Assembly: GCA_024743405.1 (NCBI GenBank) | Contig: JANSWP010000005.1 | Span: 103,524 to 167,523 of the forward strand | DNA length: 64,000 bases | Direction of reading: 5' to 3' | DNA from: Bacteroidota bacterium | GTDB taxonomy: Bacteria; Bacteroidota; Bacteroidia; Chitinophagales; Saprospiraceae | Notes under the pieces: generated by a model | The model's database searches: none | Told to the model about the DNA's origin: nothing | The model's input: the letters and a program-made list of their open reading frames with translations, nothing else | Made by a program: the position numbers and the translations under genes | Shown here: positions 37,028 to 45,728 of the stretch, in pieces | Position numbering within the stretch: the stretch's first letter is position 1 | Layout: each line of letters opens with the position of its first letter

Positions 37028-38047
37028 TTATTGAATCACCACTCGCTCAATCAATCTTCGGTTTTCAACCTCCACAGCAAACAAATAAATTCCGCTTGGC
37101 TAATCGTCCACTCGAATAGTTGTTTGATTATAGCCTAATTGCGCTGACCGAACCAAAACACCCATCGAATTAAAAATCTTCAAAGTATTGTTTTCATCTT
37201 CTGATTCGGCGAAAAATAAGCTGACCTCTCCATTTTGAACAGGATTTGGTGCGACCACCAACTGCTTACTGTCTACTGCCAACTGAACGCTCACAACATC
37301 TGAATACTCAAATACTCCATCATAATCCATTTGTTTCAAGCGATAATAATTTACCCCACGCCCAGGCTTTTGATGAAGGAAAGAATAGGTTTGTTTCTCA
37401 TAAGTTGTGTCTTCGCCAGATACAAAACCGAGTGTTTTCCAAGTTCGATTGTCGAGGCTGTGTTCGACTTCGAAGCCTTGGTTGTTGGTTTCGGAGGCAG
37501 TTTGCCATTGCAACTTCGTCCGATTATTTTCGATAATAAGGGCTTGGAAATCAAGTAATTATACGGGGAGTACTGCTACGCATACGATTGTGACAGTCCC
37601 ATCAGTTCCGGGATTTGTAGCACCACCTTGAACCCCATTTGAATCTCCTGAGCCCGTTGCATTGTCAAATGAATTACCTCCATCGCCTGCTGAAGTGAAA
37701 CCTCCAATTCCTGTATCCCCTCCACTATATCCTCCTCCTCCATAAGCACCACCACCACCGCCACCAAAACCATTTTTGTCTTCCAGTGCTTTCTTGACTT
37801 CATTAGATTGTAATCCGTTTGATTTTTTTGTTACGGCCTTAAAATTATAACCATCAAAACGATTCAGCCCATAGTCCGTCCCAAACTACATTAGTCCTCG
37901 TTGGTCTTGAAGTGCGAAATGTACATTACGGTGAGATAAGCCTTCTTCTATTCCAAACTGTTGAACATCAATGATATATTCCTGTCCATAAAGAAAACTG
38001 GACAAGAGCCAAAAAATAGATATCCACGTAAAAATAGACCTTCTCAA
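37028..38047 (-). pseudogene. Decayed chimera: sensor-propeller N-terminus joined to a Gly-rich T9SS cargo
   Basis: One continuous frame of 339 codons plus the terminal stop, read from a TTG at 38047, broken by three in-frame stops and no frameshift. Order: signal peptide (FTWISIFWLLSS); the two-component-regulator-propeller opening EEGLSHRNVHFALQDQRGLM, then TAG (37886-37888) where the family has Trp, then FGTDYGLNRFDGYNF; an abrupt switch after EDKNGF into Gly-rich sequence; LPV, then TAA (37559-37561) where Glu is usual in the LPVEL linker; a T9SS type A sorting domain interrupted by TAG (37100-37102) before PSGIYLFAVE. Each stop is one substitution from the expected codon. Not functional as a single protein unless stops are read through. 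Confidence 0.8.
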
Positions 38048-38231
38048 AAAGTTTGGGTTTTATTAAAAATACGAGATTTAAAGAGGATTGTTTTTATAGG
38101 GTTTTTAAAGTGTCTTAATTGAAAAAGTGCAATGACAGTTTTAAATTGGAGTGAGAGTCAGAACAAAGATATTGTTTTGGAGGGAAAAAATAAAAAAGAC
38201 CTTTTCACATTCGAGAATTGAATTTTCAAAT

Positions 38232-38268
38232 AAAAAAGGTCCCCTCCCGAAAATTCGGATAGGAGACC
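38232..38268 (-). terminator. Terminator on the minus strand
   Basis: Imperfect stem around ccgaa / ttcgg with closing ggtc / gacc, followed on the minus strand by a run of six T. It implies a minus-strand transcript coming from 38.3-38.9 kb. Confidence 0.6.
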
Positions 38269-38302
38269 TGCGAGAATCAAACATCACGTTTCTTTTATGA
38301 GT

Positions 38303-38407
38303 TTATTTCGTTAGTCGTGAATGAAAATGACGTCCTATTGCAAAAAAACCATTCGATTGCTGAAGTTGTGATTTAGTGATAACTACTTGTTTACTATTTG
38401 TTTTGCA
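38303..38407 (-). pseudogene. Possible remnant of a T9SS type A sorting domain
   Basis: A 34-codon open stretch reading KQVVITKSQLQQSNGFF, similar in wording to the usual sorting-domain segment (ITLTKSxLQxSGxYFY), directly after a TAG and ending 35 bases before the terminator. Upstream the frame is closed. Weak evidence on its own; it would explain the orphan terminator. The surrounding 38048-38930 stretch otherwise contains only hairpins and a -7-like box (38164-38171). Confidence 0.25.
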
Positions 38408-38435
38408 CTAAATTTCTAATTACAGTGTACTAGTT

Positions 38436-38460
38436 CGCCCCCCTTTATGAAAAGGGGGCG
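38436..38460. repeat. GC-rich hairpin in AT-rich gap
   Basis: cgcccccctttatgaaaagggggcg, a compact palindrome, followed by a further G-rich run. This wording is common as a small intergenic repeat in Bacteroidota genomes; function unknown. Confidence 0.6.
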
Positions 38461-38930
38461 GGGGCAGAGCTGTCATAGTCTTTGTCTTTTATTTATTAGG
38501 GTAAATATTTGTTCATAGTTGTTTTGGAAAATAGTGTTTGTCAAAGAATGAGTGTTTCAAAATGGAGAGGTAATCTCCTGAAATTCATAGTTTTTATTCT
38601 CTATTCTTAGTAATCTCATGAAGGTTAAAAATCCAAAACGAAAAATCTTAAGTTTATTCTTGTGATTGGAGAAGAGCATAGTAAAGTTGGCGGCAATTTT
38701 TGCAAACCGCCAAAAAATTATATAGATACACGCTCTCTCAAGGTTGTTAAAGTCAATTGGCACATTCTTCTCTTCCTAGTTTTCATTTGACTTTGGTAAA
38801 TTGATTTCGTAATTCAACGGAATTACTTTATTTAAAGTGTATTTAGTGTTTGCTTTTGTTTCGTAACGAAAAAATTAGTGTTTGTTGGTGACTTATTTAT
38901 TTAGTTTTAAAAAGAGTATATCGAATCGAA

Positions 38931-39911
38931 TTAGTTTGATGAATAAGTTGTCAAAATTTTATTGACTGAGCTGTTTTTTGGTGAACTAAAAGTATAGATA
39001 CCTTTGCCAGCAACGGCTTTGTTTTCAACAAATTGGCACTGCTTCAAAATAGGTGCTGCAATACCTTCTACATCCATATTGAAGATGCCTCCTCCTCTTA
39101 AGTAAGCTTTATTGTCTTTAAATAGGCAGTTGACTAATTTAGGACTGCTTTTTCCTTTACCTCCGTAGTTGCACATAGCTCCGCCATAGTTTCCTTCGTT
39201 TTCTATAAACTCGCAGTCAGTAAAAGTTGGGCTACTTACTCCACCTCTTCGTCCATCATTAAAAATGGCACCACCATCCAAATCTGCTCTGTTATTATAG
39301 AAAGCACAGTTGATAAAAGATGGGCTACAAGTGCTCCCAATTCCATTGTTATAAACTGCACCACCATCTCTCGCGTAATTATTTTGGACAATACAATTGG
39401 AAATGGTTGGGTTTGCTTTTTTAATATAGATACCTGCTCCTGCTCGGCAAGGTTCTCCTGTTTGTCCTGCACCATTGGCTGCTCCATCAATGATAGTAAA
39501 GCCATCCAAAATAGTATGAGGACCCGCCTCTACAAAAGAGATGACACTGTAAGAATTGTCGCTAAAGTCATCCATCTTGCCAATATCACCACTCAAGATT
39601 GTTTTGTTAAGTTCAGCATTTCTTTGATCCGAACTAGTTTCATTGCCAATGAAACCTCCTAAAACTTTCACATTGTCTGGTATAGTGAAGGTTATTTTTC
39701 TGTCTCCATCGTTAGTTGGCAAATAAGTTCCTCTCGCTACCCATATTTCATCACCTGATTGAGCTGCAAAGAGAGCTGCTAATAGGTCTCCTGTTGCATC
39801 TTCCCAAGTAGTTCCATTGCCAGTGGTCGCAACTTTTACGAAAATTGTTTTTGCATTGATTGTTAATAGGGAGAAAAGGAATAACGCCGTGAGTGTAATG
39901 TTCTTGTTCAT
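38931..39911 (-). CDS. Secreted right-handed beta-helix protein
   Basis: 326 residues. Signal peptide (about 1-20), the opening segment GNGTTWEDATGDLLAALFAAQSGDEIWVARGTY typical of choice-of-anchor/parallel beta-helix proteins, then repeated coils (NPTISNCIVQNNYARDGGAVYN, SPSFINCAFYNNRADLDGGAIFN and two more). No T9SS sorting domain at the end, so export beyond the periplasm is unclear; the short tail may mean truncation. Possible polysaccharide-binding or lyase-like fold without recognisable catalytic residues. Confidence 0.85.
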   Translation of the reverse strand: MNKNITLTALFLFSLLTINAKTIFVKVATTGNGTTWEDATGDLLAALFAAQSGDEIWVARGTYLPTNDGDRKITFTIPDNVKVLGGFIGNETSSDQRNAELNKTILSGDIGKMDDFSDNSYSVISFVEAGPHTILDGFTIIDGAANGAGQTGEPCRAGAGIYIKKANPTISNCIVQNNYARDGGAVYNNGIGSTCSPSFINCAFYNNRADLDGGAIFNDGRRGGVSSPTFTDCEFIENEGNYGGAMCNYGGKGKSSPKLVNCLFKDNKAYLRGGGIFNMDVEGIAAPILKQCQFVENKAVAGKGIYTFSSPKNSSVNKILTTYSSN

Positions 39912-40160
39912 GTTCTTGTTTTTCAGCGATTTATGTGAATGTGTAAGTGAAAAAAATTCGGGGGGAGAGCTGGATCGTTTAGGCTTTTTGGGTAAACGTT
40001 CCTTGAAATCATAGCCTTTATTTTCTGAAGGAAAGATTTCATTAATTAATAAAAAAAGCTCTTTCGAATTTCACTTACTAAAGGGGAAAAAAGTGTTCAT
40101 AGTTTCTGTTGGGAGGAAAATAACACGAGTAGGGGAGGTGATTATTCCGTGTTGTCGTCA

Positions 40161-40191
40161 CAAATATACAGGCACTTCTGGCTTTACACAA
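40161..40191 (-). promoter_or_regulatory. Promoter with long leader for the beta-helix gene
   Basis: On the minus strand, TTG (40189-40191) and TATATTTG (40161-40168) are 20 bases apart, a good fit to the Bacteroidota sigma-A consensus. The start codon is about 250 bases further on, and no gene is visible between, so the mRNA would have a leader of about 240 nt. The region 40192-40615 holds no gene that I can see. Confidence 0.55.
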
Positions 40192-40615
40192 GTTTTTTTC
40201 GAATGAAATTTGCAATTACGTCTTTTCGCTTAAAGCATTTCATGCACTGATTTTCAGTAAGTTATAGAGTGAGAGATGCCTGTGTTTATTCAAGAGGCTT
40301 ATCAACAATGGTTTATGAGTTATGAATTTTTTTGATGTTAATAAATACCTCCCAAAAGTTTTTTTTCAAAAAAATCTCTTATTTTTTAAAAAGTAAGTCA
40401 CAACTGAATTTTCAAAATTTTTCATGCAATTCCCCTTTTTATGGGCTAAAAAAACTTAAAATGTGACATTATAAAAATAGTGAATAGTGTATCGGGTTTT
40501 TTTATAATTGATTTGATTGAAATTTGTTGTGACTCAATAACAAGAGATAGGCTTAAGCGTATTCTCTTTTATCCATTAAAAAGGAGCATGAATGGTAGTT
40601 GCATTCTGAAAGTTT

Positions 40616-41959
40616 CTAAGAAATACCATACTCTTCAATTTTTCGATAAAGAGTAGTTACACCAATCCCGAGTAATTCTGCGGTTCTGGTTTTGTTTCCA
40701 TTGGTATAAGCAAGGACTTTTTTGATGTGTATTTTTTCTAGTTCGGTAAGTCGGAAAGAATTCGATGAACCTCTTGTATTGTCAGAGTATAAAAAGTCAA
40801 AGGGAAGGCAATCCGTGGTTAAGGTATCGGCACTTGCTAGAATAACAGCTCGCTCAATGACATTTTTTAGTTCGCGAATATTCCCTTTCCACTTATTATT
40901 AATGAGTGCTACCTGAAATTCTGGCTCCATATCCATTGGCTTTCGGTTCATTTTGGCGGTCAACATATTAATAAAATGATTGGCAAGCAATGGAATATCG
41001 GATTGGCGGTCTTGTAAACTTGGTAGTTGAATATTAAAAACGGAAAGCCTATAATATAGATCCAATCGAAAATTGCCAGCATCACTTTCTTTTTGTAGGT
41101 CACGATTGGTAGCTGCAATGACTCTCACATTTACTTTTGTTTCTTTTGTATCCCCTACTTTTAGGAAAGTGCTAGTTTCCAATACTCTCAATAGTTTAGC
41201 CTGAAGCGTCAAATCCATTTCTCCGATTTCATCCAAAAAAATAGTGCCTCCATTCGCTTCCTCAAAAAGACCTTTTTTATCTCGATTGGCACCTGTAAAG
41301 GAACCCGATTTATGACCAAACATCTCAGATTCTAAAATCTCTTTTCCTAAAGCACTACAATTAACGGCAACAAACGGCTGTGTTTTTCGCTGACTTTCAT
41401 AATGGACAGCTTGTGCAAATACTTCTTTTCCTGTTCCTGTTTCTCCAGTCAGCAAAACTGTGGTATCCGTCTGAGCCACTTTTTTAGCCATTTCTATTGC
41501 TCTTTGCATGGGCGCAGACCTGCCCACTACATTGGCAAAACTATATCGTTCGCTAACTTTTCCTTCTAATTCTTTTACTCTAAATTGAAGCAAAGCTTTG
41601 TCAACTGCTCGATTGACTAATGGAATGATTTTATTATTGTCGTCCCCTTTTGTAATATAGTCAAACGCTCCATTTTTCATAGCGGTCACGCCATCCGAGA
41701 TTGTTCCAAAAGCGGTTAAGAGGATAATTTCGGAAAGCGGTTGAATGGTTTTCAACTTTGGTACCATTTCGACACCATTTCCATCAGGTAATTTGACATC
41801 ACAAATGACGACATGGATTTTTTCTTGCTTCAAAATTTTAAAACCGCGTTTGGCATTTTCTGCTTGAAACACTTGATATCCTTCCAATTTGATAATTCTG
41901 GAGAGTAAATTTCGAATATCATTTTCGTCATCGATTATTAAGATATTGGCTTTTGACAT
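40616..41959 (-). CDS. NtrC-family sigma-54-dependent response regulator
   Basis: 447 residues: receiver (1-120, D54), AAA+ domain (about 145-375, Walker A GETGTGKE, sigma-54 loop GSFTGA, Walker B GGTIFLDEIGE) and a C-terminal Fis-type HTH (KTRTAELLGIGVTTLYRKIEEYGI). All parts for an enhancer-binding activator of RpoN promoters are present. No kinase gene is adjacent. A TATATTTG box (41980-41987) lies 21 bases upstream. Confidence 0.95.
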   Translation of the reverse strand: MSKANILIIDDENDIRNLLSRIIKLEGYQVFQAENAKRGFKILKQEKIHVVICDVKLPDGNGVEMVPKLKTIQPLSEIILLTAFGTISDGVTAMKNGAFDYITKGDDNNKIIPLVNRAVDKALLQFRVKELEGKVSERYSFANVVGRSAPMQRAIEMAKKVAQTDTTVLLTGETGTGKEVFAQAVHYESQRKTQPFVAVNCSALGKEILESEMFGHKSGSFTGANRDKKGLFEEANGGTIFLDEIGEMDLTLQAKLLRVLETSTFLKVGDTKETKVNVRVIAATNRDLQKESDAGNFRLDLYYRLSVFNIQLPSLQDRQSDIPLLANHFINMLTAKMNRKPMDMEPEFQVALINNKWKGNIRELKNVIERAVILASADTLTTDCLPFDFLYSDNTRGSSNSFRLTELEKIHIKKVLAYTNGNKTRTAELLGIGVTTLYRKIEEYGIS

Positions 41960-42129
41960 AAATTTTTGTTGAGGGACAGCAAATATAGCCGAGTTTTTAG
42001 TTTTGAGTAAATAGACCTTGTTCCAAAAAATATTTACGAAGCAAATACCTTACCTTATACGTACCTGAACAAGTATAATGGCTACTTTGAATGAGGTTAT
42101 TTTTGCACAAACTCTCATAATCGGCTTTA

Positions 42130-42137
42130 TATCTTTG
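42130..42137 (+). promoter_or_regulatory. -7 box candidate for the CAT-like gene
   Basis: TATCTTTG, 50 bases before the ATG, with a TTTG 24 bases further upstream (42102-42105) as a loose -33 element. Confidence 0.4.
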
Positions 42138-42186
42138 TAGCCCTGTGCGTATTCGATTAATTTTCCAAAATCAAATATCATTAATA

Positions 42187-42816
42187 ATGAAAGAAATTAT
42201 TTTTAGGGAACCACATAGAAGAAAGCACTTTGAGTTTTTTAATCAAATGAACCATCCTCATTTTAATATATGTGCCAATGTTGATATCACAGACCTACTC
42301 AAAACTATAAAAGCTAAAAATTATTCTTTTACACCAACTATAGTATATATAGTTTCAAAAACAGCGAATTCAATTCCTCAGTTTAGGCGACGTATTCGAG
42401 GCGAGAAAATAGTAGAGCATGAGGTCGTTCATCCTTCCTTTACAGTTTGGACAGAGGTAGCGGATGTATTTAGTTTCTGTGAAGTGGAGTATCAAAAGAC
42501 CTTTCAAATTTTTCATCGGGATGCCCTCCTAAGAATGGAAGCAATGAAAACAGATCCTGATTTTGAGGACGAGCCTGGACGTGATGATTACTTATTCCTT
42601 TCTTCCATTCCATGGGTTTCATTTACATCCTTTCAGCATGCAATGTCTTATCATCCATCTGATTCTGTCCCACGCATCACATGGGGTAAATATTTTGAAG
42701 AAAATGGTCGTATCAAAATGCCACTTTCTGTACAAGCACATCACGGAGTGGTAGATGGACGGCATGTGGGGCGTTATTTTCAACAATTTGAAGAAGTTTC
42801 AAAATCTGTTCATTGA
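42187..42816 (+). CDS. Chloramphenicol acetyltransferase-like acyltransferase
   Basis: 209 residues from the ATG at 42187 (a GTG 42 bases upstream is less likely). CAT fold: FNICANVDITDL, and the catalytic HHGVVDGRHVG near the C terminus (the HHxxxDG motif, with catalytic His and structural Asp). CAT-like proteins use acetyl-CoA; many chromosomal members are not resistance enzymes, so the substrate is open. Followed on the same strand, 98 bases later, by the RamB-type regulator. Confidence 0.85.
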   Translation: MKEIIFREPHRRKHFEFFNQMNHPHFNICANVDITDLLKTIKAKNYSFTPTIVYIVSKTANSIPQFRRRIRGEKIVEHEVVHPSFTVWTEVADVFSFCEVEYQKTFQIFHRDALLRMEAMKTDPDFEDEPGRDDYLFLSSIPWVSFTSFQHAMSYHPSDSVPRITWGKYFEENGRIKMPLSVQAHHGVVDGRHVGRYFQQFEEVSKSVH

Positions 42817-42914
42817 GGCAAAATGGTTAAATGTTCGCTAATATTTGCAGGATTTTAATTTTTTATAATAAATACGTTGCGAAAATTCGCTCAATTCTTA
42901 TAGATTCGCCCCTT

Positions 42915-44402
42915 ATGGCGACAAAATCACAAAACGAGCGAATTATTTTTGGACTCAAAGTGAAACAATTTCGGCAAGAAAAAGGACTCTCTTTTTCAGA
43001 ATTGTCGAAGCAGGTTAGCATGTCGGTTTCTTATTTGAATGAAATTGAGAAGGGGAAGAAATATCCAAAAAATGATAAAGTTCAAGTACTTGCTGATGCG
43101 CTCAATACATCTGTCACAGAATTGACCTCTTTAGCATTAAGCAATAAACTGGCACCGGTATCTGATCTTTTAAATTCTAATTTTTTAAATGAATTGCCTT
43201 TAGATTTGTTTGGAATTGATCTTGCCAAAGTGGTAGAGATTATTGCCAACTCACCAACTAGGGTAGGGGCTTTTATTTCAACATTAGTCGAGTTAGGTCG
43301 AAACTATGCCTTAGGCGAACAGAATTTCTATTTCGGAGTGCTTCGTTCTTACCTCGAATTGCATAATAATTATTTTGAGGACATAGAGATTCAAGTTGAA
43401 AAATTTATAAAAAAATATAAGTTGCCGACAACGGGAAAAGTATCTGAAGCATTGTTGAAGAAAATACTTGAAAAGCATTATGGATATACTATTATAGAAA
43501 ATGGATTGAATGATTATGAGGTGCTCGATGGACTTCGGTCTGTGTATATTCCAAAAAAAAAACAGCTACTTTTAAATCAGAATTTGAATGAAGTACAAAG
43601 GGCATTTCAATTAAGTAAAGAATTGGCATTCAATTATTTAGATCTTGGAGAACGGGCCAATACAGGATCCCTAATTCGCGTCAATAATTTTGAAGAGGTT
43701 TTGAGTCATTTTAAAGCTAATTATTTTGCTGCAGCCATTTTAATTAATCGAGATGCACTTAGAAAAGACCTAGAAAGATTTTTTGAAAAGGATCGTTGGG
43801 ATGGTGAATTATTAACGAATTTGATGCGGAAATATCAAGCATCTCCTGAGACTTTACTTCAAAGAATGTCGAATCTTTTGCCAAAGGATTTTGGGTTAGA
43901 GAAATTATTTTTGCTTCGCTTTATACACAATCAGTCCAATCAAGCTTTTCATATTGATAAAGAGTTACATTTGGAAGGTAAACATCAACCTCAAAGTAAT
44001 GGGTTAAACGAACATTATTGTGGTCGGTGGTTGTCTATTTCATTATTGAGTGATCTACAGGAAATGCAAAAAAAAGGGCAATATGCGGGTACGATAGTAG
44101 GCACCCAAATATCTAGATTTTATGGCTCAAAAAATGAATATTTTTGCATCACCTTTGCACGACCTGCCTATCCACAACCCGAAGAAAGTGCTAGTATTAC
44201 GATTGGGATTTTAATTGATGAAAACTTACGAAAACGGGTTAAGTTTTTGAATGATTCCTCGATTACTACCAAAACAGTTAATAACACCTGCGAACGTTGT
44301 CCAATTGCAGATTGCGCAGAGAGAAGAGCCAATCCTACGGTGGTATTAGCTAAGAAAAAGCGGAAAGAGATTCAAGAAGTTTTGAGTAAATTGATAGAGT
44401 AA
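42915..44402 (+). CDS. XRE-family regulator of the RamB/ScfR type
   Basis: 495 residues from the ATG at 42915 (MATKSQNERIIFGLKVKQFR). Further ATGs upstream give a hydrophobic, unlikely extension. Helix-turn-helix (about 10-65), a middle region of the ImmA/IrrE-like type, and a C-terminal short-chain-fatty-acyl regulator domain with the cysteine cluster CERCPIADCAERRANP. Family knowledge: RamB and relatives control acetate, propionate or glyoxylate-cycle genes and respond to acyl-CoA. Its targets here are unknown. Confidence 0.85.
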   Translation: MATKSQNERIIFGLKVKQFRQEKGLSFSELSKQVSMSVSYLNEIEKGKKYPKNDKVQVLADALNTSVTELTSLALSNKLAPVSDLLNSNFLNELPLDLFGIDLAKVVEIIANSPTRVGAFISTLVELGRNYALGEQNFYFGVLRSYLELHNNYFEDIEIQVEKFIKKYKLPTTGKVSEALLKKILEKHYGYTIIENGLNDYEVLDGLRSVYIPKKKQLLLNQNLNEVQRAFQLSKELAFNYLDLGERANTGSLIRVNNFEEVLSHFKANYFAAAILINRDALRKDLERFFEKDRWDGELLTNLMRKYQASPETLLQRMSNLLPKDFGLEKLFLLRFIHNQSNQAFHIDKELHLEGKHQPQSNGLNEHYCGRWLSISLLSDLQEMQKKGQYAGTIVGTQISRFYGSKNEYFCITFARPAYPQPEESASITIGILIDENLRKRVKFLNDSSITTKTVNNTCERCPIADCAERRANPTVVLAKKKRKEIQEVLSKLIE

Positions 44403-44419
44403 ATTGATGACTCTTTTAT

Positions 44420-44584
44420 TTAATGGGTTAGGCAATTAATAATCTACCTCAAAAGACGCAGCATTTTTTTCTCAGGTAAGGCAAAAAACATAGGCGACGC
44501 AGAGCGTCGGCGAGGATTATAAACGTAGCCTGGGAAAAAAAGAACAAGTCTGACTGGTAGATTATTATTTTCCTAATCCCTTAA
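44420..44584 (-). repeat. Palindromic intergenic element, copy E
   Basis: Outer arms tgggttaggcaattaataatctacc and its near-complement. The core on the minus strand is similar to the others, but the inner hairpin is gacgc aga gcgtc instead of atacc ttt gggtat. It lies between the RamB-type gene and the PurQ-like gene. Confidence 0.8.
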
Positions 44585-44609
44585 ATGATCAACAACTATT
44601 GAATTAGAT

Positions 44610-44617
44610 TACCTTTG
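44610..44617 (+). promoter_or_regulatory. -7 box candidate for the PurQ-like gene
   Basis: TACCTTTG, 71 bases before the ATG, between element E and the gene. Confidence 0.45.
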
Positions 44618-44687
44618 CGCATTCTATGATTTTGGGTGGTGAGCTGCTCGATTCTTTCGTCGTTACTTATTCAAAAATTCAAACTGT

Positions 44688-45404
44688 ATGAAATTTGGCG
44701 TTGTCCTTTTCCCTGAATCCAATTGTGGTCGTGATGTATTGCACGTATTGAGAACTGTAATGAAACAAGAGGTAGTCGAATTGTGGCATAAGGATACCGC
44801 ACTACCAGATTTTTCTGTTGGAGATTGTCTTGTTTTGTCTGATGGATTTGCTTCTAGAGATAATATAGGATCAGAGGAGAATACTCCTTTTTCGCCAATA
44901 ATAAATGCAGTTATTGATTTTGCAAATAATGGCGGGTACGTTTTAGGGATTTGTAATGGATTTCAACTTTTGTGTGAAGCTGGTTTATTACCAGGTAAAC
45001 TTTTGAAAAATGAAAGTCAAAAATTTATTTGCAAAAATGTACACCTAAAAACTATGACCAATCACACGGCGATTACTTCTCAAATTGACCCGGATTTAGT
45101 ACTGAAAATTCCTATAGCACATGAACAAGGGCGCTATCATGCAGAAGAAACTGTGGTGAATGAAATGGATACTAATGAACAAATTTTATTCAAATATTGT
45201 GATGAGCATGGTGTAATAAATACAGCCGCCAATCCGAATGGAACGCTTGCTAATATTGCGGGTATTTGCAATAAGAATCGAAATGTTTTTGGTTTGATGC
45301 CGAAACCTGAGCGTGCATCAGAAGCAATTTTAGGGAATACCGATGGACGATTATTATTTGATTCCTTATTGACGACGGCTAAGGTTGAGATGGCGGCAGG
45401 TTAA
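44688..45404 (+). CDS. purQ: PurQ-like glutaminase paralog lacking the triad histidine
   Basis: 238 residues, class I glutamine amidotransferase fold of the PurQ family along its whole length. The nucleophile C89 is present (GICNGFQ), as is E208, but the catalytic histidine of the PHPE motif is Lys206 (MPKPERASE; codon AAA, at least two changes from a His codon). The conserved PGGFSYGD loop reads SDGFASRD, and FPGSN reads FPESN. The glutaminase step should therefore be impaired or lost, while the PurL-docking surface may be kept. It stands alone, 14 kb from the equally altered PurL-like gene. Confidence 0.88.
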   Translation: MKFGVVLFPESNCGRDVLHVLRTVMKQEVVELWHKDTALPDFSVGDCLVLSDGFASRDNIGSEENTPFSPIINAVIDFANNGGYVLGICNGFQLLCEAGLLPGKLLKNESQKFICKNVHLKTMTNHTAITSQIDPDLVLKIPIAHEQGRYHAEETVVNEMDTNEQILFKYCDEHGVINTAANPNGTLANIAGICNKNRNVFGLMPKPERASEAILGNTDGRLLFDSLLTTAKVEMAAG

Positions 45405-45406
45405 AA

Positions 45407-45570
45407 GACTTTATTCCAAAAAAAATATTCTATGGTTAGAACTTATTCTTTTGTCCTCACTCTTCGTCACATACTCGCCTTAATAACTATGGCTATTAGG
45501 CTCCGTGCGTTTCTCGATTGAGGTCAAAATCCAAAACTTCTATCTCAATAATACTTTTGGTATAAAGTCT
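45407..45570 (+). repeat. Palindromic intergenic element, copy K (diverged)
   Basis: Outer arms agactttattccaaaa and ttttggtataaagtct; core catactcgcc, variable inner part and gtgcgtttctcg. It begins three bases after the PurQ-like stop codon. Confidence 0.7.
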
Positions 45571-45593
45571 ATTGGATAGCCAAGTTTTTTCGA

Positions 45594-45628
45594 TAAAAAA
45601 AGGCGACAGACTCTGTCGCCTTTTTTTA
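45594..45628 (+). terminator. Terminator before the SUMF1-like gene
   Basis: Palindrome aggcgacaga ctc tgtcgcct flanked by A- and T-runs. It ends the PurQ-like transcript after element K. Confidence 0.9.
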
Positions 45629-45728
45629 TGGTAATTTTTGGAATTTTGAAAAAAAATAAAAAAACATTGAACGCATCCAAGAACCCTGTGTATAACCCCA
45701 CGATTTTCAAAATAAAATCACCACTGAA

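Noticed and set aside
37576..37803. Minus-strand 75-residue frame in the Gly-rich part of the pseudogene
   Set aside because: It is a shifted reading of the glycine-coding repeats; the chimeric frame explains this stretch better.
38238..38290. tRNA- or tmRNA-like 3' end (gtttgattctcgcaggtctcc on the minus strand)
   Set aside because: The T-arm-like stretch has no matching acceptor stem or cloverleaf, and the following stem with T-run is better explained as a terminator.
38557..38763. A 68-residue minus-strand reading frame in the 38 kb gap
   Set aside because: Composition is not protein-like, no family is recognised, and it overlaps hairpin sequence; probably chance.
42187..42816. Chloramphenicol resistance gene
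   Set aside because: Only the CAT fold and HHxxxDG motif can be seen; many chromosomal CAT-like proteins do not give resistance, and there is no mobile context.
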